Of a stretch of 61,102 bases of DNA, positions 51,871-61,102 are shown one piece after another. Numbering within the stretch: the first letter of the stretch is position 1; every line of letters begins with the position of its first letter. The translations under genes and the position numbers were made by a program. The notes below the pieces were generated by a model. It had not been told where the DNA came from. It worked only from the letters and a program-made list of their open reading frames with translations, and ran no database searches. Source of the DNA: a virus; the IMG/VR virus record IMGVR_UViG_3300030107_003962, positions 1 to 61,102 of that record; one strand, given 5' to 3'.

Positions 51871-52103
51871 TGGCTATACAATCTCCAGATAGTATTGCAA
51901 CAAGAAGAACAAAAGTTGCTAAATTAAAGGGGTCGAATCGGTCCGGAAGACGAGATACTGATGAGAACTCTAGGGTAAGGGCTTTAGAGAGCACAGTTGT
52001 AAAATTAGTAAAAAGAATTGCCACTCTTGAAAACAAGATAAAGGTAATGGTAAAGGTCACAAGGGACCGGAATGGTAAAGAAACAATAATAGTAAAGGAG
52101 TAA
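51870..52103 (+). CDS. Small basic coiled-coil protein
   Basis: 77 residues, overlapping the previous stop (TAATG). Basic N terminus then a heptad-rich helix (V-R-A-L-E-S-T-V-V-K-L-V-K-R-I-A-T-L-E-N-K-I) and a beta-prone end. Unknown; probably structural. Confidence 0.55.
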   Translation: MAIQSPDSIATRRTKVAKLKGSNRSGRRDTDENSRVRALESTVVKLVKRIATLENKIKVMVKVTRDRNGKETIIVKE

Positions 52104-52105
52104 AT

Positions 52106-52294
52106 ATGTCTAATGGATTCGGAAAAATAGTTGCTGGATATCTTTTTAACGATGAGATGAAAGCTAAGTTAATTGTTAAAATGAATGAGAATGTTGATAT
52201 TCCATTTATATCTGAAAAGACTGAGGCTAAAATCTTAGATGCTGTATGGGATAGCGTTGAAGAAGTTGTTAAAAAAGCCTTAATAGAAGAGTAA
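52106..52294 (+). CDS. Small helical protein
   Basis: 62 residues with AAAGGAG before ATG. It pairs F-N-D-E-M-K-A-K-L-I-V-K-M-N-E with a C-terminal acidic helix. Its stop overlaps the nozzle-like gene start (TAATG). No family recognised. Confidence 0.55.
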   Translation: MSNGFGKIVAGYLFNDEMKAKLIVKMNENVDIPFISEKTEAKILDAVWDSVEEVVKKALIEE

Positions 52295-55200
52295 TGCCTA
52301 AGAAGTTAATAAGTATAAATAGGTTTGAAGGTGGCATTAATGATTATTCAGACCCTAGGGATATAGCAGACCAAGAGTCTCCTAATATTGTGAATTTTGA
52401 TATTCGTAAGGTTGGGAGACTTCGTCTCTTAGGTGAATTCATCCTCGATGGAACTGTAGGGGAATTAATAGGGCCAAATACTGGTTCTGCTCCATCTTTT
52501 GATAATTTAGACTGGGGAAATGGAGAGGAGCTTTTTCACTATAAAACAGATACTGAAATGGATGGAGATGTTCTTCCAGAACAATTAATAGCCTTTACAG
52601 ACAAACAGACATCTAAAATATATTTATATAATTCTAGTGGAAATACATGGGTTATAGCAGGCGAGCCAACTGATTCTAATTGGAAGGGATTAAATGCAGT
52701 ATTAACTTCTAATTTAGCATCAACATTAGGGACTGACTCTTCTTATTATGTGGCAGATGGAGTATTAAGGGCATTTAATACAAATTATGGAGATGCAAGT
52801 TATACTGGGTCTGGAGTTATATTTAAAGACGCATGGGCACACACAACAGCTTATGTTGTAGGTGACTGTGTAGATTATAGTGGGTCAAGATATAAATGTA
52901 CAGTTGCCCACACATCTACTGATAATTCCAATGCAGATACGGGAAATCCTGCAAGTGCAACAAATTCATGGTCAGCGATTAATGCATCGGTAGATTTATT
53001 CGGTTCTTCATCTTTATGGATAGGACATATTAAAAGAGATTTTTTAAGTGGAGCTCAAAGTTTCAATAAGTGGACTGCTGTTCCCGCTAAAGTAATCACA
53101 CCCGGACCAGAGACTTTCATGTCTCCATCAGATGGGGCTTCTGGATTTGGAGCTTCTTCAGTAGTAGGTGGAATAGATACAACGGCAGGGAAATTTAGCT
53201 TTGGAGCTCATTTAAAAAGAGATGAAGGTGATGGAACTATAAAATTTTTAGGAAGGAAATTATATATAACATATACATATGATGGGACTCAAGAATCCCT
53301 ACCCTATGAGATACTAACTATAGGGCAAACTGAAATGGACGAACAAGTAACAGCACCTACAACAAATACTTTAGGATACGAGTCTTACCCCATGAGAAAA
53401 GTTGAATATGGTGCATCTACTATATATCTAAGAAATAAGGTGCATGAGCAGGCATCAGCTTCAAATAATCTTAAGAACTGGGAGAATGATGGAGAGTTAA
53501 CAGTAACAGATGATACTGGGCAAATCCAAACATTAATATATTCTACAATTCAAGAGGCAACTAAATATGATGTCACTAGAATAAATAAACATACAGTCGA
53601 TGGTACTAAAACTATAGATTTTTATGCTACTAATGCAGATTCTGAAATAGATGAAGGAGATATATTTGAAATAACAGGAGTTGAAGATGACGATACCTTG
53701 CAAACTACTACGGCAGATGAATATTTAAATGATTCTCATTGGATATGCACAGCTGCTAGTTCTACTTTCATAAGATGTCAAAAATATTGGGCAGATAACA
53801 ATACAGCTCAATCAATAGCAAATACTGGAACTGTAGATTTAAATCCTCCTACTGGTACTGTGAAAATGCAAAGAGGTGGTTCTTATTTGACAGGAGTTAC
53901 TGGATGGGTTGATTCAGGATATTGTAGTATTAATTATGTTCTAGCATCAGCTATATGTACAGATGGAGGAACTTATAGTGTAGCTCCTGATACATTGACA
54001 ATTGATTCTCCTCCTGCAGGTGGAACAACAGCAACTGCAACATTTAGTACACAAGGGGCAGACCCTAGCATTTCTGTAGACCCAAATTCTATAGTAATTA
54101 CTAATCATGGAGATGGATATACAAGCCCTCCAGATATAACTATATCCGGTGGGACTGGTTCTGGGGCAGAATTTACAACATCCATTACAGGTAAATTATC
54201 AACTGAAAATATGTGTGCTGAGTATGGAACGAGTGGAGCTCCTACTACATGGGCTGCATCAGATATTGCGGTTAATGGATGGACAGATGGAGTTCCAAAT
54301 CAATTAGGGTTGATAACATACGACCCGGCAGGAGAATTGGAAGAGCAAGATGAAAACCTAGGAATGAGAATATCATTAACGACATTACCTAAAGGTGATG
54401 GTACTATAGTAGATTATGCTTATGGTGGACCTAGGTTAACTCATGTAAATTTTTATACAAACAAATATGATGCAAGTGGCTCTAGGCCAGAGCAGGATGA
54501 TTATGCTTTTTTAGGTTCATTTGATTTAATAAGGGGATTTATAAAGCCTGACGGAAGTGCTGAGGCTTGGATTACAGATGCTACACATAGTGACCAAAAA
54601 ACAAGTTTCTCTCATTATTTTGGAACACAACCGACAGAGAATTATCAAATGAGGACAGGGATGTTTCCGGATACACAATCTATTGATATGAGATGTAAGA
54701 CATCTGTAGTTTTAAATAGAAGAGTTTATGCAGGAAATGTATTGATGAAAGACGAGGCTGGAAATGAAAAACATTATCCAGATAGAGTATTAAAATCACT
54801 CCCAAATCAATTCGATGTATTTCCACCATACGATTCATTAGATGTTGTTGTTGATGATGGGGATGACATTATTAAGCTAGAATCTTTTGGTGGAAAATTA
54901 TTGCAATTTAAAAGTGAGAATCTTTATGTGATTGATGTAACACAGATGCCTGAATTTCTTGCGGGTACATTTAGATACAGGGGAATTCCACATAAAAACT
55001 CTGCGGCAAAAACCGATGATGGAATTGTATTTGCCAATAAGAATGGAGTATTTTTATATCAAGGAGAAGGGTGTGTGCCGATATCAAAAGGTAAAATAGA
55101 TGATATATGGAATGGAACTAGTGGATTTTATAGTTCAGCAAATCCTCCGATATTAGCTTTTCTCCCAGATAAAAATGTATGTATAATCACAAAAGGAGGC

Positions 55201-55779
55201 TCTGCAGAGTTTCTCGTTTATGATTTTCTTACTAAGGGATGGACGAAAGGTAGTGGAGATAGGTTGTTGGATAGATTGAGGACTGGATTCTTTACAATGA
55301 ATGATACGCTATATCAGGGTATAGAAAAAAGTGGAGGCTCTGACGATTCTACTTCAGATTATAAGGATATCCAATTTTATAAATGGGATGATTCCTTTGT
55401 TGGTTCTAGTTCGACATTTACAGATACTTGTATATGGGAATCTAAAGAATATACGATGGGAGACCCTTCGCAGGAATGCGTAGTCTATAACGTGCAAGTT
55501 TCATACAAAACATCATCAGGCGACACTACTGACGTTGATGGAAAAATGTATTTAATTTATAACGATGGGACTGGAGATGTTTCTCCAGAAGAGTTAACTC
55601 CAACAACTTCATTTGTAGGCACTAATAATAAATGGAAAACAGTTAAGTTTAAAACTGCTGTAAATAGACATTGCTTAACAGCAAAGATTAAATTTGAATC
55701 AACCAGCGGTCAGGTGTTGGATTCTGGATTTGAGATTAACGATATATCAATTGTTTATAGGAATAAAAGCACGAAATAA
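52294..55779 (+). CDS. Probable tail nozzle / large tail protein with chitin-binding-like module
   Basis: 1161 residues. The start (R-F-E-G-G-I-N-D-Y-S-D-P-R-D-I, then N-I-V-N-F-D-I-R-K-V-G-R-L-R) is the typical opening of beta-propeller nozzle or tail-tubular proteins of podoviruses. Late regions (L-Q-F-K-S-E-N-L-Y-V-I-D-V, G-I-P-H-K-N-S-A, G-V-F-L-Y-Q-G) fit such a propeller. Residues about 179-228 (A-Y-V-V-G-D-C-V-D-Y, Y-K-C-T-V-A-H-T, W-S-A-I) match a CBM5/12-type carbohydrate-binding module inserted in the chain. A Y-T-S-P-P-D-I-T-I-S-G-G-T-G-S-G-A repeat-type domain lies near 610. The stop overlaps the giant fibre start. Confidence 0.7.
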   Translation: MPKKLISINRFEGGINDYSDPRDIADQESPNIVNFDIRKVGRLRLLGEFILDGTVGELIGPNTGSAPSFDNLDWGNGEELFHYKTDTEMDGDVLPEQLIAFTDKQTSKIYLYNSSGNTWVIAGEPTDSNWKGLNAVLTSNLASTLGTDSSYYVADGVLRAFNTNYGDASYTGSGVIFKDAWAHTTAYVVGDCVDYSGSRYKCTVAHTSTDNSNADTGNPASATNSWSAINASVDLFGSSSLWIGHIKRDFLSGAQSFNKWTAVPAKVITPGPETFMSPSDGASGFGASSVVGGIDTTAGKFSFGAHLKRDEGDGTIKFLGRKLYITYTYDGTQESLPYEILTIGQTEMDEQVTAPTTNTLGYESYPMRKVEYGASTIYLRNKVHEQASASNNLKNWENDGELTVTDDTGQIQTLIYSTIQEATKYDVTRINKHTVDGTKTIDFYATNADSEIDEGDIFEITGVEDDDTLQTTTADEYLNDSHWICTAASSTFIRCQKYWADNNTAQSIANTGTVDLNPPTGTVKMQRGGSYLTGVTGWVDSGYCSINYVLASAICTDGGTYSVAPDTLTIDSPPAGGTTATATFSTQGADPSISVDPNSIVITNHGDGYTSPPDITISGGTGSGAEFTTSITGKLSTENMCAEYGTSGAPTTWAASDIAVNGWTDGVPNQLGLITYDPAGELEEQDENLGMRISLTTLPKGDGTIVDYAYGGPRLTHVNFYTNKYDASGSRPEQDDYAFLGSFDLIRGFIKPDGSAEAWITDATHSDQKTSFSHYFGTQPTENYQMRTGMFPDTQSIDMRCKTSVVLNRRVYAGNVLMKDEAGNEKHYPDRVLKSLPNQFDVFPPYDSLDVVVDDGDDIIKLESFGGKLLQFKSENLYVIDVTQMPEFLAGTFRYRGIPHKNSAAKTDDGIVFANKNGVFLYQGEGCVPISKGKIDDIWNGTSGFYSSANPPILAFLPDKNVCIITKGGSAEFLVYDFLTKGWTKGSGDRLLDRLRTGFFTMNDTLYQGIEKSGGSDDSTSDYKDIQFYKWDDSFVGSSSTFTDTCIWESKEYTMGDPSQECVVYNVQVSYKTSSGDTTDVDGKMYLIYNDGTGDVSPEELTPTTSFVGTNNKWKTVKFKTAVNRHCLTAKIKFESTSGQVLDSGFEINDISIVYRNKSTK

Positions 55780-58700
55780 TGGCGGTACAAAATTATCAAC
55801 CTAGAATATTATTAAAGGACGGAATCCCAAGTGACTCAGAGGGTTATGAGGGTGAAATACGAATTGGGCAATTAGATGGTAAATTATATCAATTTGTAAG
55901 ATATCAGAATAAATGGCATTCAATCCCTTTCTCTCAAAGCGTTGGAGAAGATTTAAGTCAATCAATAGCTAATGTTGTAGTCCAAGCTAAAACACTAACA
56001 ACTCAAACTGTCCAAAGTATCGTATGTGATACAATTAAAGTCAAAGAAACAATCTATGACAACTCTGGTGGAGCTGGAATATCTACTACAGAGTTAATTA
56101 GTCACCCATCAGATAATAATAAAGCACATAGTGATTATATGGTTAGTGGTGGAGAGCAAGACTTTGATGGCTCTATTAAATTTAAAGGTGGAACAACCCT
56201 AGGGGCTGTTGCTAATTATATAATAAGAGGGTATTCTCCTACAGCCGCAGCAGAAGATAAGAATGTATTCTTTATTGGAAATCCAGCATATCATGCTGAT
56301 TGGATAAAAAAAGTAGGATTTTATATTGCCCCATCAAGCATAGAGGGTATATTCCATATTGCTACGACAAGTGGTCAAGATTTTATATTAGATGATGATG
56401 GAAAGTTAAAAATTGAATCACTAGAAGTTACCGCAGGGATATCAGGAAGCTCTTTAGATATAAATAGTAATGCTACAATAAGTTCTTCTGGAGCATTGGA
56501 AGTTATTAGTATCGACACAGGTCCGGGGGCTACTGAAGTGTATCCTACTGCAGATGTTGTGGGTGGTCAATCTATAACAGCTAGCGGAAATGCTCAAGGC
56601 TCTTCTGCGATTAATATAGCTGTAACAGATGACTCAATAGGAGATACTCAATTAGTTCACGAAACGGGGCAGCACTTAAGGAGCACAGATGCTGTTCAGC
56701 ACGTTAGATTAGGATTGGGCGTAGCTGCAGATGGAACTAAAGACCTAACAATAAAATCAGCACATCCAAGAATAGAACTTATAAATAGTAACGATGGTGA
56801 TAGCTCAGTAATATTAGCAAACAACTCAGGTCATTTAGATATAACTCCAACTGATGGAATAGAGGTGGCTAGTAATAAATATATAAAATCCATAGGAGCT
56901 ACGTCAGGATTTGGAGGTGCTGGATTAAATATTACAGTATCTAGCAATAAATATCATATAGAATGCGAAGAATTAACAGTTCGTGGTCAAATGAATGTAT
57001 ATGAGTTATTGATAAACCAAATTAGAGCAACTAATGGTTCTTTGTTTGTGACTACAGCACATGAGTTATCAGCCTTTTCAAATAATCATGCGATTGAAGA
57101 TGATACAGCTTTAGTGTCCTGCAAGGGTAATTTCATTACCGACACTCATCCATTTGTAAATGATGATATATTATTACTTCAATATTGGAGCTTTACAGGC
57201 ACATCCACAAGAAGATATTTAAAGGTTACAGATGCAGGATACGGAACTAATCTTCAATTCCATGCATTGGTTTATGATGTAAATGGAGACCAAGTAATTG
57301 GTGCGGATATAGATGATGAGGAAGATATATTCATTAAAGGTAAAACCTTATGTAGAATAGGTAGTGCTAGTGATACAGATAGACAAGGTGGTATATATTT
57401 AACTTCAGATGATAGTAATGCCCCATATTTATCTATATGGAATGGCCTCACAGCCCCTAATCAATGGGGGACTGCTGGAATAGAGAAATTAAGATTAGGG
57501 AATTTAGACGGAGCAAGTAATCAGTCTGGTGGTACTTTGAGTGGGACATCATATGGATTATCAGCTCAAGATGTATACTTAACTGGTCATTTACACGCAA
57601 CCACAGGATATATTGGAAATACAGATGCTGGATGGGCGATTGATAGTTTAGGAATAGTAAATACAACGTCGAATGTGAATGCAAGAATAGCTATAGGAAC
57701 AGGTGGATTTTTTAATGCAAATCAATCATTTTATGTAGATGGTACTGGGCAATTTAGCCTTTATGATAAATTTAAAGTTGATACTGATGGCTCAATAACA
57801 ATAACAGGTAATTTTTACACATCTGATAATAATCCTATAGGACCGGGGATGACTTGGCAAGGTGATTGGTCAGAAAGTACTACATATCAAGTAAATGATG
57901 GAGTAGCTCATAATGGAGCTAGTTATCTATGTATCTTATCGACATTAAATAATGAACCGCCAAATTCTACATATTGGGAAGCTATGGCATTAAGTGGTTC
58001 CCCGGGTAGTGATGGAGCCGATGGGGCAGATGGAGCAGATGGTGAAACTGGGCCAACGGGACCTACCGGTCCAACAGGACCAACGGGAGAAAAAGGTGAA
58101 GATGGTAGTGATGGAGCCGACGGAGCTGACGGAGTAGATGGTATTGACGGTGTTGACGGAGACGATGGAACAGATGGTGTTGACGGTGTTGACGGAGAAG
58201 ATGGGGAACCGGGTACTCCGGGAGCAGCAGCTAAGGGCATCCATTTATCTTTAGAGTCTTCAACTATATCTTATGATAATTCCACGGGAACTCCAGTATT
58301 AAATCCATCTGGGGGAACACAAGACTTTAAAGTATATGGCGTATTAACAAATATAAGCGGTCAAAATGTTACTTATACTATTAAAGATACAAATGGAACA
58401 GCTCAGACCGACTTAACATTCTCTAATGGAAGTCATACACTAACAGATATGAGTGGTTCTCAAGGATGGGTTCAAGTAGATGTATCTTCTTGGGATACTG
58501 TAGCATCTGGTGATTCTAAGCTAATTCATGTTAGTGTTACAGATGAGGGAACAGAATATACAGATGAGCAAAGAATATATGCATTATTTTCAGGGCAATC
58601 TGGGTCTGACGGAGCTGATGGAGCAGACGGGGAGAACGGTGCTGATGGTGCAGATGGTAGTGATGGTATTCATGGAGTAACAGCATTTTTAACAAATGAA

Positions 58701-61102
58701 ACTCATGTAATATCATGGGATGGTAGCACTCCTAACTATACAAATTCAGGTGGTAATTTTAAAGTATTTTCAGGAACTGAAGATGTGACCTCATCTTCTA
58801 CATTTACAGGAGATGCAAGTAATAGTGGTTTGACAATGACCATGAATGAAGGTACAGGTGAGTATAGTCTTAGTGGAAGCGGTTGGAGTTCTGCGCAAGA
58901 ATCATTTACATTAACGGCAACATATAATGGGGTATCGTATCCAAGGGTGTATACTATTGCAAAAAGTTTCAAAGGAGAGGCTGGCGCTGATGGTGCTGAT
59001 GGAGCCGATGGTGCAGATGGAATTGATGGAGCCGATGGAGCCGATGGTGCAGATGGTGCTGATGGCAGCGATGGTACAGATGCCGTTGTAGTTAGCTTAA
59101 CAAGCAATCACTATGCAATATCTTACGATGGATTTGATGCATTGAAATCACCTGCTACATATACTTTAACAGCGTACTATCAAGGATTAAGTGATACTGT
59201 ATATTTAGCTTTTTATCAAGACGGAGTATTTAAAACTGAGATATCAACCTCGGCTGGAAATGGGCAATATGAAGTAACACCACCAGCCTCACCATTTGAT
59301 TCTACTCAATGGCAAGTAAAGATTGGTACATCATCTATTAATGGTGGAGGCTCAGTATTAGCACTAGATACTATTTCCATATATTCTATTGAAGACCCTG
59401 AGATGCAAATACCACAGTCTGGATTAGTGGTGCAGCCAAGTAATGGAGTAAATGGTATTGGTAATTATTTATTCATGCCATCAGAAAATGATACCTCTTT
59501 AACCCTTCCTTCAAATTCTGAGTTTTATTTTTGGGATACAGGTGGAGCTTTAGTTGAAATTAATTCATCGGAAGATAATGAAAGTTTTGTTGATGGGGTC
59601 TCATGGGAGAAACTTGGATACGTTGCAATTGATTGGAATGTGGGAGTATTTAACGGAGTAATAGATTATGTAGATTATAATGATAATATATTAACGGGTG
59701 GAGACATTATGGTAATGAAAATGTCAGACACCAATTGGGCGGCATATAGATTGCAAAGATGGGCTCCAGCTTCAGCGGCAGATGCGTCTGGGCATCAAGC
59801 ATTCTCATTAACATTAATCACATATCAAGGGGATGGACCATCTGGTTATACAATTTCTACCTCTATACTTGAATATATTGGATTCACTAAATCATTAGAG
59901 GGTGTACCGGGACCTACAGGGCCTTCAGGGGCTGATGGCGCTGATGGAACACCCACATATTCTGTTATAATTGAAAATGAAAACCACACATTCCCTGTAG
60001 TTGATGGAGCAGTATCGAGCTTTGAAGGTGGCGGAGGGAAAGTATGGGTATACAAAGGAACGGAATTACTAAACCCAATATCAAGTGGAACTCCAACTAC
60101 TGGTGAAGTTAAAATATCAGCTCAAACTATTTCAAGCTGGATAAATGCATCTATCTCAGATGATGGGGATGCATACTTTAATATTAATGGTCCTACAGAG
60201 TGGACAGATATGTCAAAGGGTTATGCGACACTCACATTTAGTTTGGCTATAGAGTCTGATGCTAATGTTGTTAGTAAGAAAGTTTCATATTCATTGGCGA
60301 CAGAGGGTGCCGATGGGTCTGACGGAGCAAATGGGGTAGATGGAGCAGATGGTGCAGATGGAGCTGACGGGGCGGATGGAACGGATGCTCAGACTGTAAT
60401 GTTGACTGCATCATCTTATGTTGTTGATTATTCAAGCGGTTCTGCATCACCAACTACAATAACATTTACGGCAGTTCCCCAAGGCACTCCTACAGCAAAT
60501 CATTATTATGATTTTCAAGTTGATGGAGTTTCAATAAATAATACTACTGCTACATCAAAGACTTGGGCGGTTCCAGAATCTAATTTTAACACACCTAAGA
60601 TTATAACAGTAGATTTAAGATTAGGGGCGAATGATTCCGATATAATTGCGTCAGATGCTCTATCTATATATGGAGTTTCTGATGGTGGCCCGGGAGCTGA
60701 TGGCTCAGATGGTGCTGATGGGGCTGACGGAGCTGATGGGGCAGATGGGTCGGATGGAGGTCCGGGTCCTACAGGACCATCAGGTGCACCCGGTCTTTCT
60801 GCTGAACCTACATATAGTAAAGTAATAGAATATAATAGGTATGGGGAATTAAATGGTGAGGGATTCTTAGCCTTTAATACTGGTTCTTATTCATTCCATA
60901 CTGAAACAAATCTTGATGATATAGGTGAAAATAATTTATCAGACTGGACTAGTTCTAATATTAGCAGTCCTATTACGACTGATTTTTCAACTGCTGGTTT
61001 GTTTTTAATAAACAAATATGATATAAATGTAAATCTACATAATGGATATATTGCGGGATTAAATGTAGGTGATACTTTTGTGTATGAGATTGCATCTGAT
61101 GG
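55779..61102 (+). CDS. Giant modular tail fibre, N-terminal part (continues at base 1)
   Basis: Start ATG at 55779 overlaps the previous stop (TAATG). The frame stays open to the window end and continues at base 3, giving about 3243 residues in total. The N terminus (R-I-L-L-K-D-G-I-P-S-D-S-E-G, E-I-R-I-G) resembles virion-anchoring ends of fibres. A CBM5/12-like module lies at about 691-738 (W-Q-G-D-W, Y-Q-V-N-D-G-V-A-H-N-G-A-S-Y-L-C). Collagen-like Gly-X-Y tracts then alternate with Ig-like beta-sandwich domains of about 90-200 residues: tracts at 57996-58230, 58593-58680, 58974-59085, 59901-59952, 60306-60386 and 60684-60798. The beads-on-rods layout would make a long trimeric fibre with several sugar- or receptor-binding knobs. 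Confidence 0.87.
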   Translation, partial: MAVQNYQPRILLKDGIPSDSEGYEGEIRIGQLDGKLYQFVRYQNKWHSIPFSQSVGEDLSQSIANVVVQAKTLTTQTVQSIVCDTIKVKETIYDNSGGAGISTTELISHPSDNNKAHSDYMVSGGEQDFDGSIKFKGGTTLGAVANYIIRGYSPTAAAEDKNVFFIGNPAYHADWIKKVGFYIAPSSIEGIFHIATTSGQDFILDDDGKLKIESLEVTAGISGSSLDINSNATISSSGALEVISIDTGPGATEVYPTADVVGGQSITASGNAQGSSAINIAVTDDSIGDTQLVHETGQHLRSTDAVQHVRLGLGVAADGTKDLTIKSAHPRIELINSNDGDSSVILANNSGHLDITPTDGIEVASNKYIKSIGATSGFGGAGLNITVSSNKYHIECEELTVRGQMNVYELLINQIRATNGSLFVTTAHELSAFSNNHAIEDDTALVSCKGNFITDTHPFVNDDILLLQYWSFTGTSTRRYLKVTDAGYGTNLQFHALVYDVNGDQVIGADIDDEEDIFIKGKTLCRIGSASDTDRQGGIYLTSDDSNAPYLSIWNGLTAPNQWGTAGIEKLRLGNLDGASNQSGGTLSGTSYGLSAQDVYLTGHLHATTGYIGNTDAGWAIDSLGIVNTTSNVNARIAIGTGGFFNANQSFYVDGTGQFSLYDKFKVDTDGSITITGNFYTSDNNPIGPGMTWQGDWSESTTYQVNDGVAHNGASYLCILSTLNNEPPNSTYWEAMALSGSPGSDGADGADGADGETGPTGPTGPTGPTGEKGEDGSDGADGADGVDGIDGVDGDDGTDGVDGVDGEDGEPGTPGAAAKGIHLSLESSTISYDNSTGTPVLNPSGGTQDFKVYGVLTNISGQNVTYTIKDTNGTAQTDLTFSNGSHTLTDMSGSQGWVQVDVSSWDTVASGDSKLIHVSVTDEGTEYTDEQRIYALFSGQSGSDGADGADGENGADGADGSDGIHGVTAFLTNETHVISWDGSTPNYTNSGGNFKVFSGTEDVTSSSTFTGDASNSGLTMTMNEGTGEYSLSGSGWSSAQESFTLTATYNGVSYPRVYTIAKSFKGEAGADGADGADGADGIDGADGADGADGADGSDGTDAVVVSLTSNHYAISYDGFDALKSPATYTLTAYYQGLSDTVYLAFYQDGVFKTEISTSAGNGQYEVTPPASPFDSTQWQVKIGTSSINGGGSVLALDTISIYSIEDPEMQIPQSGLVVQPSNGVNGIGNYLFMPSENDTSLTLPSNSEFYFWDTGGALVEINSSEDNESFVDGVSWEKLGYVAIDWNVGVFNGVIDYVDYNDNILTGGDIMVMKMSDTNWAAYRLQRWAPASAADASGHQAFSLTLITYQGDGPSGYTISTSILEYIGFTKSLEGVPGPTGPSGADGADGTPTYSVIIENENHTFPVVDGAVSSFEGGGGKVWVYKGTELLNPISSGTPTTGEVKISAQTISSWINASISDDGDAYFNINGPTEWTDMSKGYATLTFSLAIESDANVVSKKVSYSLATEGADGSDGANGVDGADGADGADGADGTDAQTVMLTASSYVVDYSSGSASPTTITFTAVPQGTPTANHYYDFQVDGVSINNTTATSKTWAVPESNFNTPKIITVDLRLGANDSDIIASDALSIYGVSDGGPGADGSDGADGADGADGADGSDGGPGPTGPSGAPGLSAEPTYSKVIEYNRYGELNGEGFLAFNTGSYSFHTETNLDDIGENNLSDWTSSNISSPITTDFSTAGLFLINKYDINVNLHNGYIAGLNVGDTFVYEIASD
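57996..58230 (+). repeat. Collagen-type Gly-X-Y tract 1 of giant fibre
   Basis: About 78 codons of Gly-X-Y, mainly GAD, GVD and GPT units, directly after the CBM-like module and before the first Ig-like domain. Longest of the tracts. Confidence 0.9.
58974..59085 (+). repeat. Collagen-type tract 3 of giant fibre
   Basis: GAD/GID/GSD triplets. The preceding tract 2 (58593-58680) and this one bracket an Ig-like domain. These Asp-rich tracts lack proline, unlike tracts 1, 4 and 6. Confidence 0.85.
60306..60386 (+). repeat. Collagen-type tract 5 of giant fibre
   Basis: About 27 codons of GAD/GSD/GVD units between two Ig-like domains; no proline. Confidence 0.85.
60684..60798 (+). repeat. Collagen-type tract 6 of giant fibre
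   Basis: About 38 codons starting G-G-P-G-A-D and ending G-P-T-G-P-S-G-A-P-G. It mixes proline-containing and Asp-rich triplets. The next tracts of the same protein lie at 273-302 and 657-740 after the circular join. Confidence 0.85.
61003..61100. repeat. Terminal redundancy, right copy
   Basis: Identical to bases 1-98. The unit genome is therefore about 61002 bp. After this copy the window reads GG where the left copy continues AGATGG, a small disagreement at the very edge. Confidence 0.93.

Noticed and set aside
57923-59107. Several Ser/Pro-rich frames on the minus strand of the giant fibre
   Set aside because: They are low-complexity reverse readings of collagen tracts 1-3; the plus-strand frame is open through all of them.
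57996-60798. Regular repeats that might suggest a CRISPR array
   Set aside because: Repeats are 9-base coding units in frame with Gly-X-Y and have no unique spacers of constant length. The Cas4-like nuclease has no cas neighbours.
1-61102. tRNA genes, integrase, reverse transcriptase (DGR), insertion sequences
   Set aside because: No cloverleaf, tyrosine/serine recombinase motif, RT YxDD motif or IS-like ends were seen by eye. A tRNAscan and profile search would settle this.

Overview
This window looks like a complete genome of a tailed bacteriophage, opened at an arbitrary point. The first 98 bases reappear at 61003-61100, and one giant reading frame leaves the right end and re-enters at the left end in the same frame. 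The molecule is therefore circular or circularly permuted, about 61.0 kb long. The DNA is AT-rich, uses the standard code (TAA, TAG and TGA are all used as stops) and has clear Shine-Dalgarno sequences (AGGAG), so the host is a bacterium. Host and habitat cannot be read from the sequence. Chitin-binding-like modules, collagen-like fibres and the overall gene set recall phages known from aquatic viromes, but that is inference. No tail tube, sheath, tape-measure or baseplate gene was recognised. The portal size, a probable tail nozzle, and a block of large internal-virion-like proteins including a 2139-residue one suggest a podovirus-like particle. No integrase, DNA polymerase, helicase, RNA polymerase or tRNA gene was seen.

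Layout. (1) Rightward virion block, 33.7 kb to the end and on through 1-18.7 kb: terminase small and large subunits, portal, scaffold, major capsid protein, decoration-like and coiled-coil proteins, a head-tail adaptor apparently split into two genes, a collagen-like fibre, a very basic protein, a lysis cluster (small membrane proteins, T4-type lysozyme, metallophosphoesterase), a probable tail-nozzle protein, a 3243-residue modular fibre, and finally internal-virion-like proteins. (2) Leftward replication and recombination block, 24.9 to 18.7 kb: Cro-like repressor, DUF1071 annealing protein, SSB-like protein, replication initiator, a structured non-coding stretch, an XRE-sigma region 4 fusion, an Fe-S Cas4-like nuclease, RusA, small zinc proteins, a 2-oxoglutarate oxygenase, an HNH nuclease and a NinB-like protein. 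(3) Leftward early block, 32.6 to 25.1 kb: an ArdC-like antirestriction protein near its start, then about twenty small, mostly acidic unknown genes packed with overlapping stops and starts. (4) A 1.06 kb non-coding region (32605-33666) between the leftward and rightward blocks, with four tandem 8-bp iterons, an AT-rich tract, palindromes and a candidate leftward promoter.

How it probably works (inference). After entry, leftward transcription from the 33 kb region makes ArdC and the small takeover proteins. A small switch at 24.9 kb has divergent genes, both lacking ribosome-binding sites, with dyad operators between them, and it may control the replication block. The initiator recruits host replication enzymes, while the annealing protein, SSB, nuclease and RusA run recombination-dependent replication. 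The XRE-sigma4 protein is a candidate middle or late regulator. The late rightward block then builds and releases virions.
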